NCBI GenBank assembly: GCA_964523395.1
Contig: CAZFXS010000009.1
Coordinates: 1 to 64,000, forward strand
Direction of reading: 5' to 3'
DNA length: 64,000 nt
Source: JANYJZ01 sp964523395
Lineage (GTDB): Bacteria > Bacteroidota > Ignavibacteria > UBA10030 > SZUA-254
Shown here: in pieces, positions 25,016-33,862 of the stretch
How the letters are laid out: the number at the start of each line of letters is the position of its first letter
How positions within the stretch are numbered: position 1 is the first letter of the stretch
Program-made: the position numbers and the translations under genes
Notes under the pieces: generated by a model
What the model saw: only the letters and a program-made list of their open reading frames with translations
Databases searched by the model: none
What the model was told of the DNA's origin: nothing

Positions 25016-28000
25016 TCACTTCAATAACAACATCCGGTTGGTTTTTACGACATGCTCGGTTGAACCGTTGAAGGCAGAGAGCCTGTAATAGTACACGCCG
25101 CTAGAAAGTTTTGACGCATCGAACGGAACCGAGTATGACCCGATTTCCATTGCCTGATCTACGATTGTAGCAACACGTTCGCCGATCATGCTATACACTT
25201 CCAATGTAACATGGCTTGCCACAGGAACCGAGAATGAAATAACTGTAGAGTTATTAAACGGGTTCGGATAGTTTTGTCCGAGGGTAAATGATGATGGAAC
25301 CCCTGCCAATTCCCTGTTCGAGGCAACCAGCATCATGGTTTGTGTCTCTGGACCTGTTCCACCATTTGCCTCCCCATATATAACCGTTTTTCCTGCACCT
25401 GTGAGCACCAGCGGTTCATTATTGCCGACACTCAGCGTGTACACTTCATTCGCATCTTTGACGTTCCATTCAATGGTCACGGGATATGAAACGGAGCTCA
25501 TGGTAATCGGCATTTCAACGGACCGGGTTCCCGCAGGGTTAATAATGCGCGCGATACTTCCGTTTGACGTCGCCGAAGAAAATCTCACATCAAACACACC
25601 GTGTGGCGGAGGCGGAGGTAATTCAAAGTTGCGATTCTCACCAAGAAGATCAGGATCGGCTCCAAAGTACAGTGATTGAGCTTCACCCTGATCCGTGGTT
25701 ATGGTAATACTATTCAGCGTATTCAAATCAAAAGAATGTTGCTCTTTTGGAGGGGCAGTCACAAGACTGGAAATAACGATTTTCCCGGGCTGAGAAGCCT
25801 GGACCCAATATCCTTTACCGGGATTAATAACGCTTGTGATATAGTTTCCGCGTGAATACCCAAATACATTGCCCGTGATGATTCCCGCAGGTATAGAAAA
25901 AAGATTTGCCACAGGGATAGCCGAGGAAACAGAACCAATAAAATTCCATCCCGGAGAAACATTAACTGTGTCCGCGGTAAATGCCGTACCGGCCATCCAT
26001 ACCTGATGTGCCATTGTCATTTTTACCCAATAGGCGGGTCCATTTTCAAGGACGTTCTCTACATTATATCCGTCATGAAATGAATACGCATCGGTAATTG
26101 CCAGGGGAAATATTGTTGTCTTCGTAAAGTCGGCAAGCCGTAAGGGCACGGAAACGATATTCCACTGCTTATCCACCGGAAATGAAAATGCCTGAGACGA
26201 ATACATCCCGAACGTGGAATTTGATGAAGAAGAGTTATCGGTTACCGTCACAGAGTATGATCCCGAACTCGGCGGATATGTCTGCGTCCAGAGAGGCGGA
26301 GGTTCTACGTCTACTGTATAAGATCCGTTGGGAAGATCATAAAAATAATACCAACCGCTGGAATCTGTAAGCTCCGAATCCGTCACCGGTCCGATAACAG
26401 TCACATTCCATCCTGCCATGGCCGGTTCGTTTGTATCTTTCACTCTGTTTTGGTTTGAATCAAAATAGAGTTGGCCTTTAATTTTAGGAAGGGCAGCAGT
26501 TATTGTGGAAAAATTTCTGATCGCAGACCAATTGCTCGTGCCGTTAGTACTTGAAGCATTCACCCTCCAGTGATACGCGGTACCAAAATTCAGATTACTT
26601 AATTGATACGATGTACCTGTGACGCCCGACTGATCAACAAGCAGCGTTGAAAATGAAGAACTCAAAGATACTTGCACACGATATGATGTCGCACCGCTTG
26701 ACGCATTCCAGCTTATCGTTACCGGAATTGGAAGTTCATTGGCTCCGTTGGCGGGAGAGTTAAGTGTCGGTACTCCGGGAGGAGGTGGCGGCGGAACAAT
26801 TAATCCTGCCATAGCTTTCTTCAGCGCCTGGAGTAGCGGATCCCGTTGTCCAGCGGGGTTATTTTGCACCCAACCGGCATGTAATTCATAAATCATCACT
26901 CCGCCAATACCCAAGTTTTTCGCGTAATCAATTTTGTAGGCAATGCTCACAGAATCATCATAGGAGACCATATGCTTTACACCACTCCCGTCGGTAAACG
27001 AAAGATATGGTACTTTTGATGAATCATCCCAACGATATGAGTTGGGATATTGCGACAAATAGCTCAAAGCATTTGCATAACTGCGATACCACTGCCCACC
27101 ATTTCGCAATTGACACGGGCCATCAACACCTGAAAATTCCCAACCATAGAACGGAATTCCCATAGCGATTTTCGATTTAGGAAATCCGGCATTGATCCAA
27201 TTTTGGGGACCGTGATCTGCCAATGTCCATGCAGTCCAATTACCACCATTGTAGGCGCACTCACCCCGTTTCAGCGGAGCATTAAATCCGGCGTATGTTG
27301 AAGTACCCTGATCATAATTCATTACAGTAATTTGATCAAGTTTTTCAGCCATTGTCGGAATATGATAGGAATTGGAAATAAAGGAATACACAGCAGCTGT
27401 TATTATACCGGGAGTCGGCCAGGTGTTTAGCGTGTCGCGTAAGACAGTTAATAAATTAATAAAATCGGTTTGATTGTTCGGACCTTCCCAATCAACATCA
27501 ACTCCATCATATCCCTTGCGTTTACAATAGGAAGAAATCGCGCCTACAAAGACCCGAATCTTATTGATATCATTACAAACCTGATCCATCTGAGCATCGG
27601 AATTCCCATAGATTCCGCCTATGCACAGAAGCGCCTTGACGCCATTTTTGTGAGAGTAATGGATCAACGAATCCTGAAAATTAATACTACGGTCATTATT
27701 CCCATTTCCGTACTGCAATTTCAGAGAGTCGCTGGCTTTGGTAATCGGGCTGAAGTACGGTGGTGTGGAAGCATCAGGATCGGCACTAAAATGAATAATG
27801 TGTGTGATGGCAGAGTAGTCTACCATCCAAGGCTTTAATGTCCAGATTGACCAATCAGGATAATAGGCCGTAACAAACATCGAAGCAGATGAAGCTGATT
27901 CTTCTTGAGCGGGAGGTTGAGATTGGTTTGATTCAAAAGCCGGATAATGTTTAAGCTGACTAAAAGCTGTTGCAGAAAACATTAGCAGAAAAAAAACAAC

Positions 28001-28036
28001 AAAAAGTTGCGTCACGGAGGATTGCGATTTCCTCAA
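25016..28036 (-). CDS. Secreted GH18 chitinase-like protein with FN3, SdrD-like and T9SS sorting domains
   Basis: A 1006-residue exported glycoside hydrolase. A signal peptide covers about residues 1-26. The GH18 TIM barrel (about 52-410) has the DGVDVDWE motif at 177-184, with Glu184 as acid/base, so chitin or a related GlcNAc polymer is the likely substrate. A Pro-rich linker, one FN3 domain (about 425-515), an SdrD/CNA-B-like domain (IKGQLYFDSNQNRVKDTNEP) and further beta modules follow. The C-terminus is a T9SS sorting domain starting near GQNYPNPFNNSTVISF. It is a close paralogue of the neighbouring 1693-residue protein, with the same GH18 sequence at lower identity. Confidence 0.93.
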   Translation of the reverse strand: MRKSQSSVTQLFVVFFLLMFSATAFSQLKHYPAFESNQSQPPAQEESASSASMFVTAYYPDWSIWTLKPWMVDYSAITHIIHFSADPDASTPPYFSPITKASDSLKLQYGNGNNDRSINFQDSLIHYSHKNGVKALLCIGGIYGNSDAQMDQVCNDINKIRVFVGAISSYCKRKGYDGVDVDWEGPNNQTDFINLLTVLRDTLNTWPTPGIITAAVYSFISNSYHIPTMAEKLDQITVMNYDQGTSTYAGFNAPLKRGECAYNGGNWTAWTLADHGPQNWINAGFPKSKIAMGIPFYGWEFSGVDGPCQLRNGGQWYRSYANALSYLSQYPNSYRWDDSSKVPYLSFTDGSGVKHMVSYDDSVSIAYKIDYAKNLGIGGVMIYELHAGWVQNNPAGQRDPLLQALKKAMAGLIVPPPPPPGVPTLNSPANGANELPIPVTISWNASSGATSYRVQVSLSSSFSTLLVDQSGVTGTSYQLSNLNFGTAYHWRVNASSTNGTSNWSAIRNFSTITAALPKIKGQLYFDSNQNRVKDTNEPAMAGWNVTVIGPVTDSELTDSSGWYYFYDLPNGSYTVDVEPPPLWTQTYPPSSGSYSVTVTDNSSSSNSTFGMYSSQAFSFPVDKQWNIVSVPLRLADFTKTTIFPLAITDAYSFHDGYNVENVLENGPAYWVKMTMAHQVWMAGTAFTADTVNVSPGWNFIGSVSSAIPVANLFSIPAGIITGNVFGYSRGNYITSVINPGKGYWVQASQPGKIVISSLVTAPPKEQHSFDLNTLNSITITTDQGEAQSLYFGADPDLLGENRNFELPPPPPHGVFDVRFSSATSNGSIARIINPAGTRSVEMPITMSSVSYPVTIEWNVKDANEVYTLSVGNNEPLVLTGAGKTVIYGEANGGTGPETQTMMLVASNRELAGVPSSFTLGQNYPNPFNNSTVISFSVPVASHVTLEVYSMIGERVATIVDQAMEIGSYSVPFDASKLSSGVYYYRLSAFNGSTEHVVKTNRMLLLK

Positions 28037-28357
28037 TAGTGTCCCCTTTCAAAAGTACTATTTTGGTGTATCTGTTGGTTAACGAAGGCGCGGGAGAGTA
28101 TTTTACTCGTTTTTATTTTCATAAAACTAACGAATTGTTTAAGATTATGCAAGCGAAAACTTTCCTAGTTACTTATATTTTTACGATATCTTAACGGAAT
28201 ATTGCGATAAATCGGACTTTTGTATCCATATTTACTACTATTCTTATTTCTCAAGCTGCCGAGGCTGTAAAGAGTAATAGCCCGGGACTTTAACCCCGGG
28301 CTATTTTTTTTCAGCTCTTAGATCGTATTACGATTACTATTTCAGACCAAGGTAATT
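28037..28357. other. Intergenic region between the two GH18 genes
   Basis: 321 bp with no plausible gene. It contains the upstream region of the 1006-residue GH18 gene (minus strand) and the hairpin terminator at 28276-28310 that follows the larger GH18 gene. I see no clear -35/-10 pair. Confidence 0.5.
28276..28310. terminator. Strong hairpin terminator between GH18 genes
   Basis: AATAGCCCGGG (28276-28286) pairs with CCCGGGCTATT (28295-28305) around an 8-nt loop. An 8-base T run lies on the plus side and an A/T flank on the minus side. It sits 50 bp downstream of the minus-strand 1693-residue GH18 gene, which it most likely terminates. Confidence 0.65.
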
Positions 28358-31300
28358 TTATTTCACCAGCATCATTTTGTTTACTCTTACAAAGGGTTCA
28401 AGAGCCAACGCTGATCCCTGGTCATCCACTCTTTGCGCCGTAAAGCGATAGTAATATATACCTGAGGGCAGCCCACCCGCATTAAAGAGCACCTCAATTT
28501 TCCCGGCACTCATTTGCTGGCCGTTGTAAACAACAGATACTTCCTGGCCAAGTGCGTTATACACTTTCAGGTACACAACGGAAGGATTCGCAAGGTCAAA
28601 CCCGATTGTGGTTGAAGGATTAAACGGGTTGGGATAATTCTGATAGAGCGCAAACGTACCCGGAACTGTTGAAGGCGGTTCTTCAACACCTGTCGACTGA
28701 TCTATATGCAGTGCAAGTGAATCCGGGGTAATTGAACCGCTATACTCGAAGAGGAAGTAGCCATTCTCTTCCTGCGACACTGTAGGATGCGCGGATACCA
28801 CAAACTTCTGACTGTCTTCAGGGGCTACAACTGCCTGTTGCGGTGAAATACTGAAGACAGAATTTGTCGAAGTTATGTTGTTGATTTCCAGATTTAACTC
28901 GCCATCATTATATACGGTAATAGTATCGGTTTTCAGTTCTTCGGGCTGAACCACTCCAAAATTTACAGGTATGGTTCTGTGCCGTAAATTTGCCGCACGC
29001 ACACCCTTACCGGTCACTAACGCTGTATCCGTCGAGTTACCTGAATTTATAACAATAGCAATCTTAGCATCGTATGTCGTGCGCTGATTCGGCGTAAACG
29101 TGACATAGATTTTCTTGCTTGCCCCCGGCGCGATTGTTGTTCCGGTAAACGCGACTTCATACTGCGACAGTGATGACTGAATTTGAGACAGTGTAACGGT
29201 TGAAGAGCCGGGGTTTGAAATTGTGATCGAATCTTTCTTGGAATATCCCACTCCAACCTTACCGAAATTAATATTGTTTGGTGAAGCAACAACCGCGGCC
29301 GACACTGAAGTTGTGGTAAAACTTCTTACTTCCGAGAACTCGCTGGTCCCTGCAAGGTTCTTGGCGTTTACCCTCCAATAGTACAAGCTATTCAGATTCA
29401 AGTCAGCTAACTGAAATGAGTTGGTGGGTACAGTAGAATCATCCACAACAATATTTCCAAAAAGCGCATCCGTTGATACCTGTACTCTGTAGGTTACCGC
29501 GCCAATGGCAGCATCCCAGTTCAGGATTGCATTCACAGGCACATTTGTTGCCTGGTTCGCCGGGGAATTAAGAACCGGTAAGCCGAGCGGGACCGCGGCG
29601 GCATTCGGACTCACACGGAAGTCGTCAAAAATTACCGGGGTTGTTGAAACATATCCGCGAATCGCAAAATACCAGGATGGCGCTGTATGTACAGTATCCA
29701 TCGCACTGAGAATTATGTCTCCATTGACAAGAACACACATTGTTTTATTGTCCGCAAGGATACGGAACGTCACAACGTCACCGACACGGATTTCATAATT
29801 TACCGACGCAAGCACTGTTCCATTCGCGTATCCGTTCGTTACTCTGTGAATTTCAACAAGGTCATTTCCGCTCTGTTCAGTAAACCGGAGACGATAACCC
29901 GATCCGGCTGCAAAATCTTTGCTGTTCATTTTCGCGTACAGCAGCAGAGAAGCATTTGAATAGTTACCGCTCTTTTGCTGAAGCGTAACGCTTGCCTCAG
30001 TTCCGCTGGTCATCATGCTGTCCCAGACCACACCCCCCATCGTATTTACTGTAAGACCATTGGTTGCCTGAAGCTTACTACTCACCACAGACATTATACC
30101 ACCGGTATAGTTATCGAATGTTTTCCATCGGTTCGTTCCTGGCAAAGGACCGTCGGGACGGTTAAAATCATCCCTCAGGACAGCCGGATAAGGTATTGTA
30201 TCCGCCGGAACAGGAGGTTGTCCGGAGCTAACAACTGTAAAGCTCCACGCATTCGACCAATTACCAGAGCCAGCCGAGTTAGAGGCATTGACTCTCCAAT
30301 AGTAGGTCGTACTGTTGAGTAAGTTGTTCACCGCATACGATGTCCCAGTTATTCCACTCTGGTCAACAACCGTTGTCCCGAACGTTGAACTTGTTGATAC
30401 CTGTACACGATAACCGGTCGCTGCGCTGACCGAACCCCAGCTTACCGTCGTACCTGTCGGTACATCCATCGTTCCGTCCGCAGGGGTGTTCAATACCGGT
30501 ACTGCCGGCGGCTGAACAGGCGGTGGCGGCGGCGGTGGTGTTACTGTCCCTCCTACCGCTTTCTTTAATGCCTGCAATAACGGGTCTCTCTTCCCTGCCG
30601 GATTTGACTGTACCCATCCTCCGACTAACTCATAAATCATCAATCCGCCAATTCCTAAACTCTTCGCATAATTAACCTTATACGCTATACTCACTGAGTC
30701 ATCATACGATACCATATGCTTTACTCCGCTGCCGTCGGTAAACGACAGATACGGCACCTTCGATGAGTCATCCCAACGATAGGAGTTCGGATATTGCGCA
30801 AGGTAATTCAACGCATCAGAATAACTTCTATACCACTGTCCGCCATTACGCAACTGACACGGACCATCGACTCCGCTAAATTCCCATCCATAGAACGGTA
30901 CACCCATACCAATCTTTGACTTCGGGAAGCCTGCATTGATCCAGTTCTGAGGGCCATGATCTGCCAGTGTCCAGGCTGACCAGTTTCCTCCTGACGCTTT
31001 ACATTCACCCGGCTTCAACGGACTGTTAAATCCGGCATAGGTTGATGTTCCCTGGTCGTAGTTCATGACCGTAATCTGATCAAGTTTTGCCGCCATTACA
31101 GGAACATCGTACGAGTTGGAGATAAACGAGTAGACTGCCGCCGTGATTATACCCGGTGTCGGCCAGCTATTCAACGTATCGCGTAAGACTGTCAGGAGGT
31201 TATTATAATCCGTCTTATTGTTCGGTCCTTCCCAGTCCACATCCACGCCGTCATATCCTTTGCGTTTGCAATACGACGAGATCGCACTTACGAACACCCG

Positions 31301-33439
31301 TATTTTATTGATATCGCTGCAGATCTGGTCCATGTTCGCATCTGAGTTGCCGTAGATACCTCCGATACATAACAACGCTTTAACGCCGTTCTTATGAGCA
31401 TAATGGATCAGTGAATCCTGAAAATTGATACTACGGTCGTTATTGCCGTTGCCATATTGCAGTTTTAATGAATCGCTTGCTTTGGTGATCGGACTGAAAT
31501 ACGGTGGTGTGGAAGCATCCGGGTCGGCACTGAAGTGGATGATATGTGTCATTGCCGAATAATCCACCAGCCATGGCTTCATTGTCCAGATTGACCAATC
31601 CGGATAATATGCCGTTACAAACATGTTGCCGCTGGTTGTATCAGGTGGCGGCGGGGGAGGCGCTGAAGCTACTGTAGTGAAACTGCGTACTGCCGACCAG
31701 CCGCTTGTGCCGATGCTGTTGCGCGCGTTAACGCGCCAGTAGTATACCGTGCTGTTAGTTAAACCGCCTAATGTAAATGATGTACCCGCTATTCCGCTTT
31801 GATCTACAAGGTTTGAGCTAAATGAAGAACCCGTTGAAACCTGCACCTGATAATCAGCCGCCCCGCTGACAGATCCCCAGCTTAACGATGTGCTCAATTG
31901 AACTCCGGTAGCACCATTTGACGGTGAAGCCAGCACCGGTGCTGATGGCGGTTGCGGCACGGGGGGCGCAACAGTTACGAAGCTCCACGCATTGGACCAA
32001 TTACCAGAGCCGGCCGAGTTGGAAGCATTGACTCTCCAATAGTAGGTCGTACTGTTGAGTAAGTTGTTCACCGCATACGATGTCCCAGTTATTCCACTCT
32101 GGTCAACAACCGTTGTCCCGAACGTTGAACTTGTTGATACCTGTACACGATAACCGGTCGCTGCGCTGACCGAACCCCAGCTTACCGTCGTACCTGTCGG
32201 TACATCCATCGTTCCGTCCGCAGGGGTGTTCAATACCGGTACTGCCGGCGGCTGAACAGGCGGTGGCGGCGGCGGTGGTGTTACTGTCCCTCCTACCGCT
32301 TTCTTTAATGCCTGCAATAACGGGTCTCTCTTCCCTGCCGGATTTGACTGTACCCATCCTCCGACTAACTCATAAATCATCAATCCGCCAATTCCTAAAC
32401 TCTTCGCATAATTAACCTTATACGCTATACTCACTGAGTCATCATACGATACCATATGCTTTACTCCGCTGCCGTCGGTAAACGACAGATACGGCACCTT
32501 CGATGAGTCATCCCAACGATAGGAGTTCGGATATTGCGCAAGGTAATTCAACGCATCAGAATAACTTCTATACCACTGTCCGCCATTACGCAACTGACAC
32601 GGACCATCGACTCCGCTAAATTCCCATCCATAGAACGGTACACCCATACCAATCTTTGACTTCGGGAAGCCTGCATTGATCCAGTTCTGAGGGCCATGAT
32701 CTGCCAGTGTCCAGGCTGACCAGTTTCCTCCTGACGCTTTACATTCACCCGGCTTCAACGGACTGTTAAATCCGGCATAGGTTGATGTTCCCTGGTCGTA
32801 GTTCATGACCGTAATCTGATCAAGTTTTGCCGCCATTACAGGAACATCGTACGAGTTGGAGATAAACGAGTAGACTGCCGCCGTGATTATACCCGGTGTC
32901 GGCCAGCTATTCAACGTATCGCGTAAGACTGTCAGGAGGTTATTATAATCCGTCTTATTGTTCGGTCCTTCCCAGTCCACATCCACGCCGTCATATCCTT
33001 TGCGTTTGCAATACGACGAGATCGCACTTACGAACACCCGTATTTTATTGATATCGCTGCAGATCTGGTCCATGTTCGCATCTGAGTTGCCGTAGATACC
33101 TCCGATACATAACAACGCTTTAACGCCGTTCTTATGAGCATAATGGATCAGTGAATCCTGAAAATTGATACTACGGTCGTTATTGCCGTTGCCATATTGC
33201 AGTTTTAATGAATCGCTTGCTTTGGTGATCGGACTGAAATACGGTGGTGTGGAAGCATCCGGGTCGGCACTGAAGTGGATGATATGTGTCATTGCCGAAT
33301 AATCCACCAGCCATGGCTTCATTGTCCAGATTGACCAATCCGGATAATATGCCGTTACAAACATGTTGCCGCTGGTTTGTGCAAAACTAAAACTGCAAAT
33401 AATTATTGAGAGGAACAGGGTTGCTAGCATTCTCTTCAT
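28358..33439 (-). CDS. Giant secreted protein with two identical GH18 modules, FN3 repeats and T9SS sorting domain
   Basis: A 1693-residue exported protein. Signal peptide about 1-20 (ending SFAQ). GH18 module 1 occupies about 24-390 (DGVDVDWE, Glu157). A Pro-rich linker and two FN3 domains follow, then GH18 module 2 (about 604-970, Glu737), another Pro-rich linker and FN3. Next come a LamG-like segment (LRDDFNRPDGPLPGTNRW), an FN3, choice-of-anchor/HYDIN-like beta domains (INFGKVGVGYSKKDSITISN) and a T9SS domain (FALYQNYPNPFNPSTTIGF). The two GH18-linker-FN3 units are encoded by a 1353-bp DNA segment repeated identically at 1740-bp spacing. Chitin or GlcNAc-polymer binding and cleavage at the cell surface is the likely role. 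Confidence 0.93.
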   Translation of the reverse strand: MKRMLATLFLSIIICSFSFAQTSGNMFVTAYYPDWSIWTMKPWLVDYSAMTHIIHFSADPDASTPPYFSPITKASDSLKLQYGNGNNDRSINFQDSLIHYAHKNGVKALLCIGGIYGNSDANMDQICSDINKIRVFVSAISSYCKRKGYDGVDVDWEGPNNKTDYNNLLTVLRDTLNSWPTPGIITAAVYSFISNSYDVPVMAAKLDQITVMNYDQGTSTYAGFNSPLKPGECKASGGNWSAWTLADHGPQNWINAGFPKSKIGMGVPFYGWEFSGVDGPCQLRNGGQWYRSYSDALNYLAQYPNSYRWDDSSKVPYLSFTDGSGVKHMVSYDDSVSIAYKVNYAKSLGIGGLMIYELVGGWVQSNPAGKRDPLLQALKKAVGGTVTPPPPPPPVQPPAVPVLNTPADGTMDVPTGTTVSWGSVSAATGYRVQVSTSSTFGTTVVDQSGITGTSYAVNNLLNSTTYYWRVNASNSAGSGNWSNAWSFVTVAPPVPQPPSAPVLASPSNGATGVQLSTSLSWGSVSGAADYQVQVSTGSSFSSNLVDQSGIAGTSFTLGGLTNSTVYYWRVNARNSIGTSGWSAVRSFTTVASAPPPPPPDTTSGNMFVTAYYPDWSIWTMKPWLVDYSAMTHIIHFSADPDASTPPYFSPITKASDSLKLQYGNGNNDRSINFQDSLIHYAHKNGVKALLCIGGIYGNSDANMDQICSDINKIRVFVSAISSYCKRKGYDGVDVDWEGPNNKTDYNNLLTVLRDTLNSWPTPGIITAAVYSFISNSYDVPVMAAKLDQITVMNYDQGTSTYAGFNSPLKPGECKASGGNWSAWTLADHGPQNWINAGFPKSKIGMGVPFYGWEFSGVDGPCQLRNGGQWYRSYSDALNYLAQYPNSYRWDDSSKVPYLSFTDGSGVKHMVSYDDSVSIAYKVNYAKSLGIGGLMIYELVGGWVQSNPAGKRDPLLQALKKAVGGTVTPPPPPPPVQPPAVPVLNTPADGTMDVPTGTTVSWGSVSAATGYRVQVSTSSTFGTTVVDQSGITGTSYAVNNLLNSTTYYWRVNASNSAGSGNWSNAWSFTVVSSGQPPVPADTIPYPAVLRDDFNRPDGPLPGTNRWKTFDNYTGGIMSVVSSKLQATNGLTVNTMGGVVWDSMMTSGTEASVTLQQKSGNYSNASLLLYAKMNSKDFAAGSGYRLRFTEQSGNDLVEIHRVTNGYANGTVLASVNYEIRVGDVVTFRILADNKTMCVLVNGDIILSAMDTVHTAPSWYFAIRGYVSTTPVIFDDFRVSPNAAAVPLGLPVLNSPANQATNVPVNAILNWDAAIGAVTYRVQVSTDALFGNIVVDDSTVPTNSFQLADLNLNSLYYWRVNAKNLAGTSEFSEVRSFTTTSVSAAVVASPNNINFGKVGVGYSKKDSITISNPGSSTVTLSQIQSSLSQYEVAFTGTTIAPGASKKIYVTFTPNQRTTYDAKIAIVINSGNSTDTALVTGKGVRAANLRHRTIPVNFGVVQPEELKTDTITVYNDGELNLEINNITSTNSVFSISPQQAVVAPEDSQKFVVSAHPTVSQEENGYFLFEYSGSITPDSLALHIDQSTGVEEPPSTVPGTFALYQNYPNPFNPSTTIGFDLANPSVVYLKVYNALGQEVSVVYNGQQMSAGKIEVLFNAGGLPSGIYYYRFTAQRVDDQGSALALEPFVRVNKMMLVK
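30285..31637 (-). repeat. Tandem duplication inside the giant GH18 gene, downstream copy
   Basis: 1353 bp identical at every base to 32025-33377 (offset 1740). It encodes GH18 module 2, the poly-Pro linker and the following FN3. Homology continues for about 45 bp past the right-hand (low-coordinate) boundary with four mismatches, then stops. The absence of any synonymous change points to very recent duplication or gene conversion. Confidence 0.97.
32025..33377 (-). repeat. Tandem duplication inside the giant GH18 gene, upstream copy
   Basis: Partner of 30285-31637, with the same 1353 bases. It encodes GH18 module 1, linker and first FN3, starting just after the signal-peptide region. The spacer between the copies (31638-32024) encodes a third FN3 that is similar but not identical. 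Confidence 0.97.
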
Positions 33440-33862
33440 ATCTCGATCTCCTGAAGAAACTTATTGTTACGCAGAAGTCGGGCATTCTTACATTACTCAT
33501 ATTGCCCGTTTTACTTAATCTGCGTCACAATACTAACAAACCCTCAGACTTCAATCAGATGCGTGCCATGCGTCACAAAATAGACTTAAATCCCTTATTC
33601 AATTTCAAATTTACGTGACGCGGCACACGCCAAAGTGAGTTTCGTCAAAAATGAACAGGTCAGGAGGAATGCCGGATGCGGACGAAAAAATAGTTGACAG
33701 ACCATAAGGCCATTGTCTCTTACCGATATTATTTAAAAGGAGAAGTGCCAATGTTGTCAGGGCAAAAGGTTGTGAGGAAGGGTGACAGCTATAGCGGAAA
33801 AATTAAAAGGCCTGATTGAGAAATCTCAATCAGGCCCTGAGGTTGTGCGATCAGCAAATAAT
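33440..33862. other. Intergenic region upstream of the giant GH18 gene
   Basis: 423 bp lying between the start of the giant GH18 gene and the end of the WecA-type gene. It holds the terminator hairpin at 33809-33836 and probably the GH18 promoter. A 22-codon plus-strand frame (33751-33819) follows a strong AAGGAG and ends inside the hairpin; I do not call it a gene. Confidence 0.5.
33801..33836 (-). terminator. Intrinsic terminator of the minus-strand EPS arm
   Basis: GGCCTGATTGAG (33809-33820) and CTCAATCAGGCC (33825-33836) form a perfect 12-bp stem with a 4-nt loop. On the minus strand it is followed by TTTTAATTTTT. It lies 27 bp after the stop of the WecA-type gene. Confidence 0.8.

Noticed and set aside
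30363..32357. Two identical 84-codon frames (30363-30617 and 32103-32357) within the GH18 gene
   Set aside because: They are alternative-frame copies produced by the tandem duplication; the main frame is clearly coding.
30285..33377. Repeat block considered as a CRISPR-like or mobile element
   Set aside because: The repeat is one 1.35-kb coding module present twice, with no short spacers, transposase or target-site duplication.
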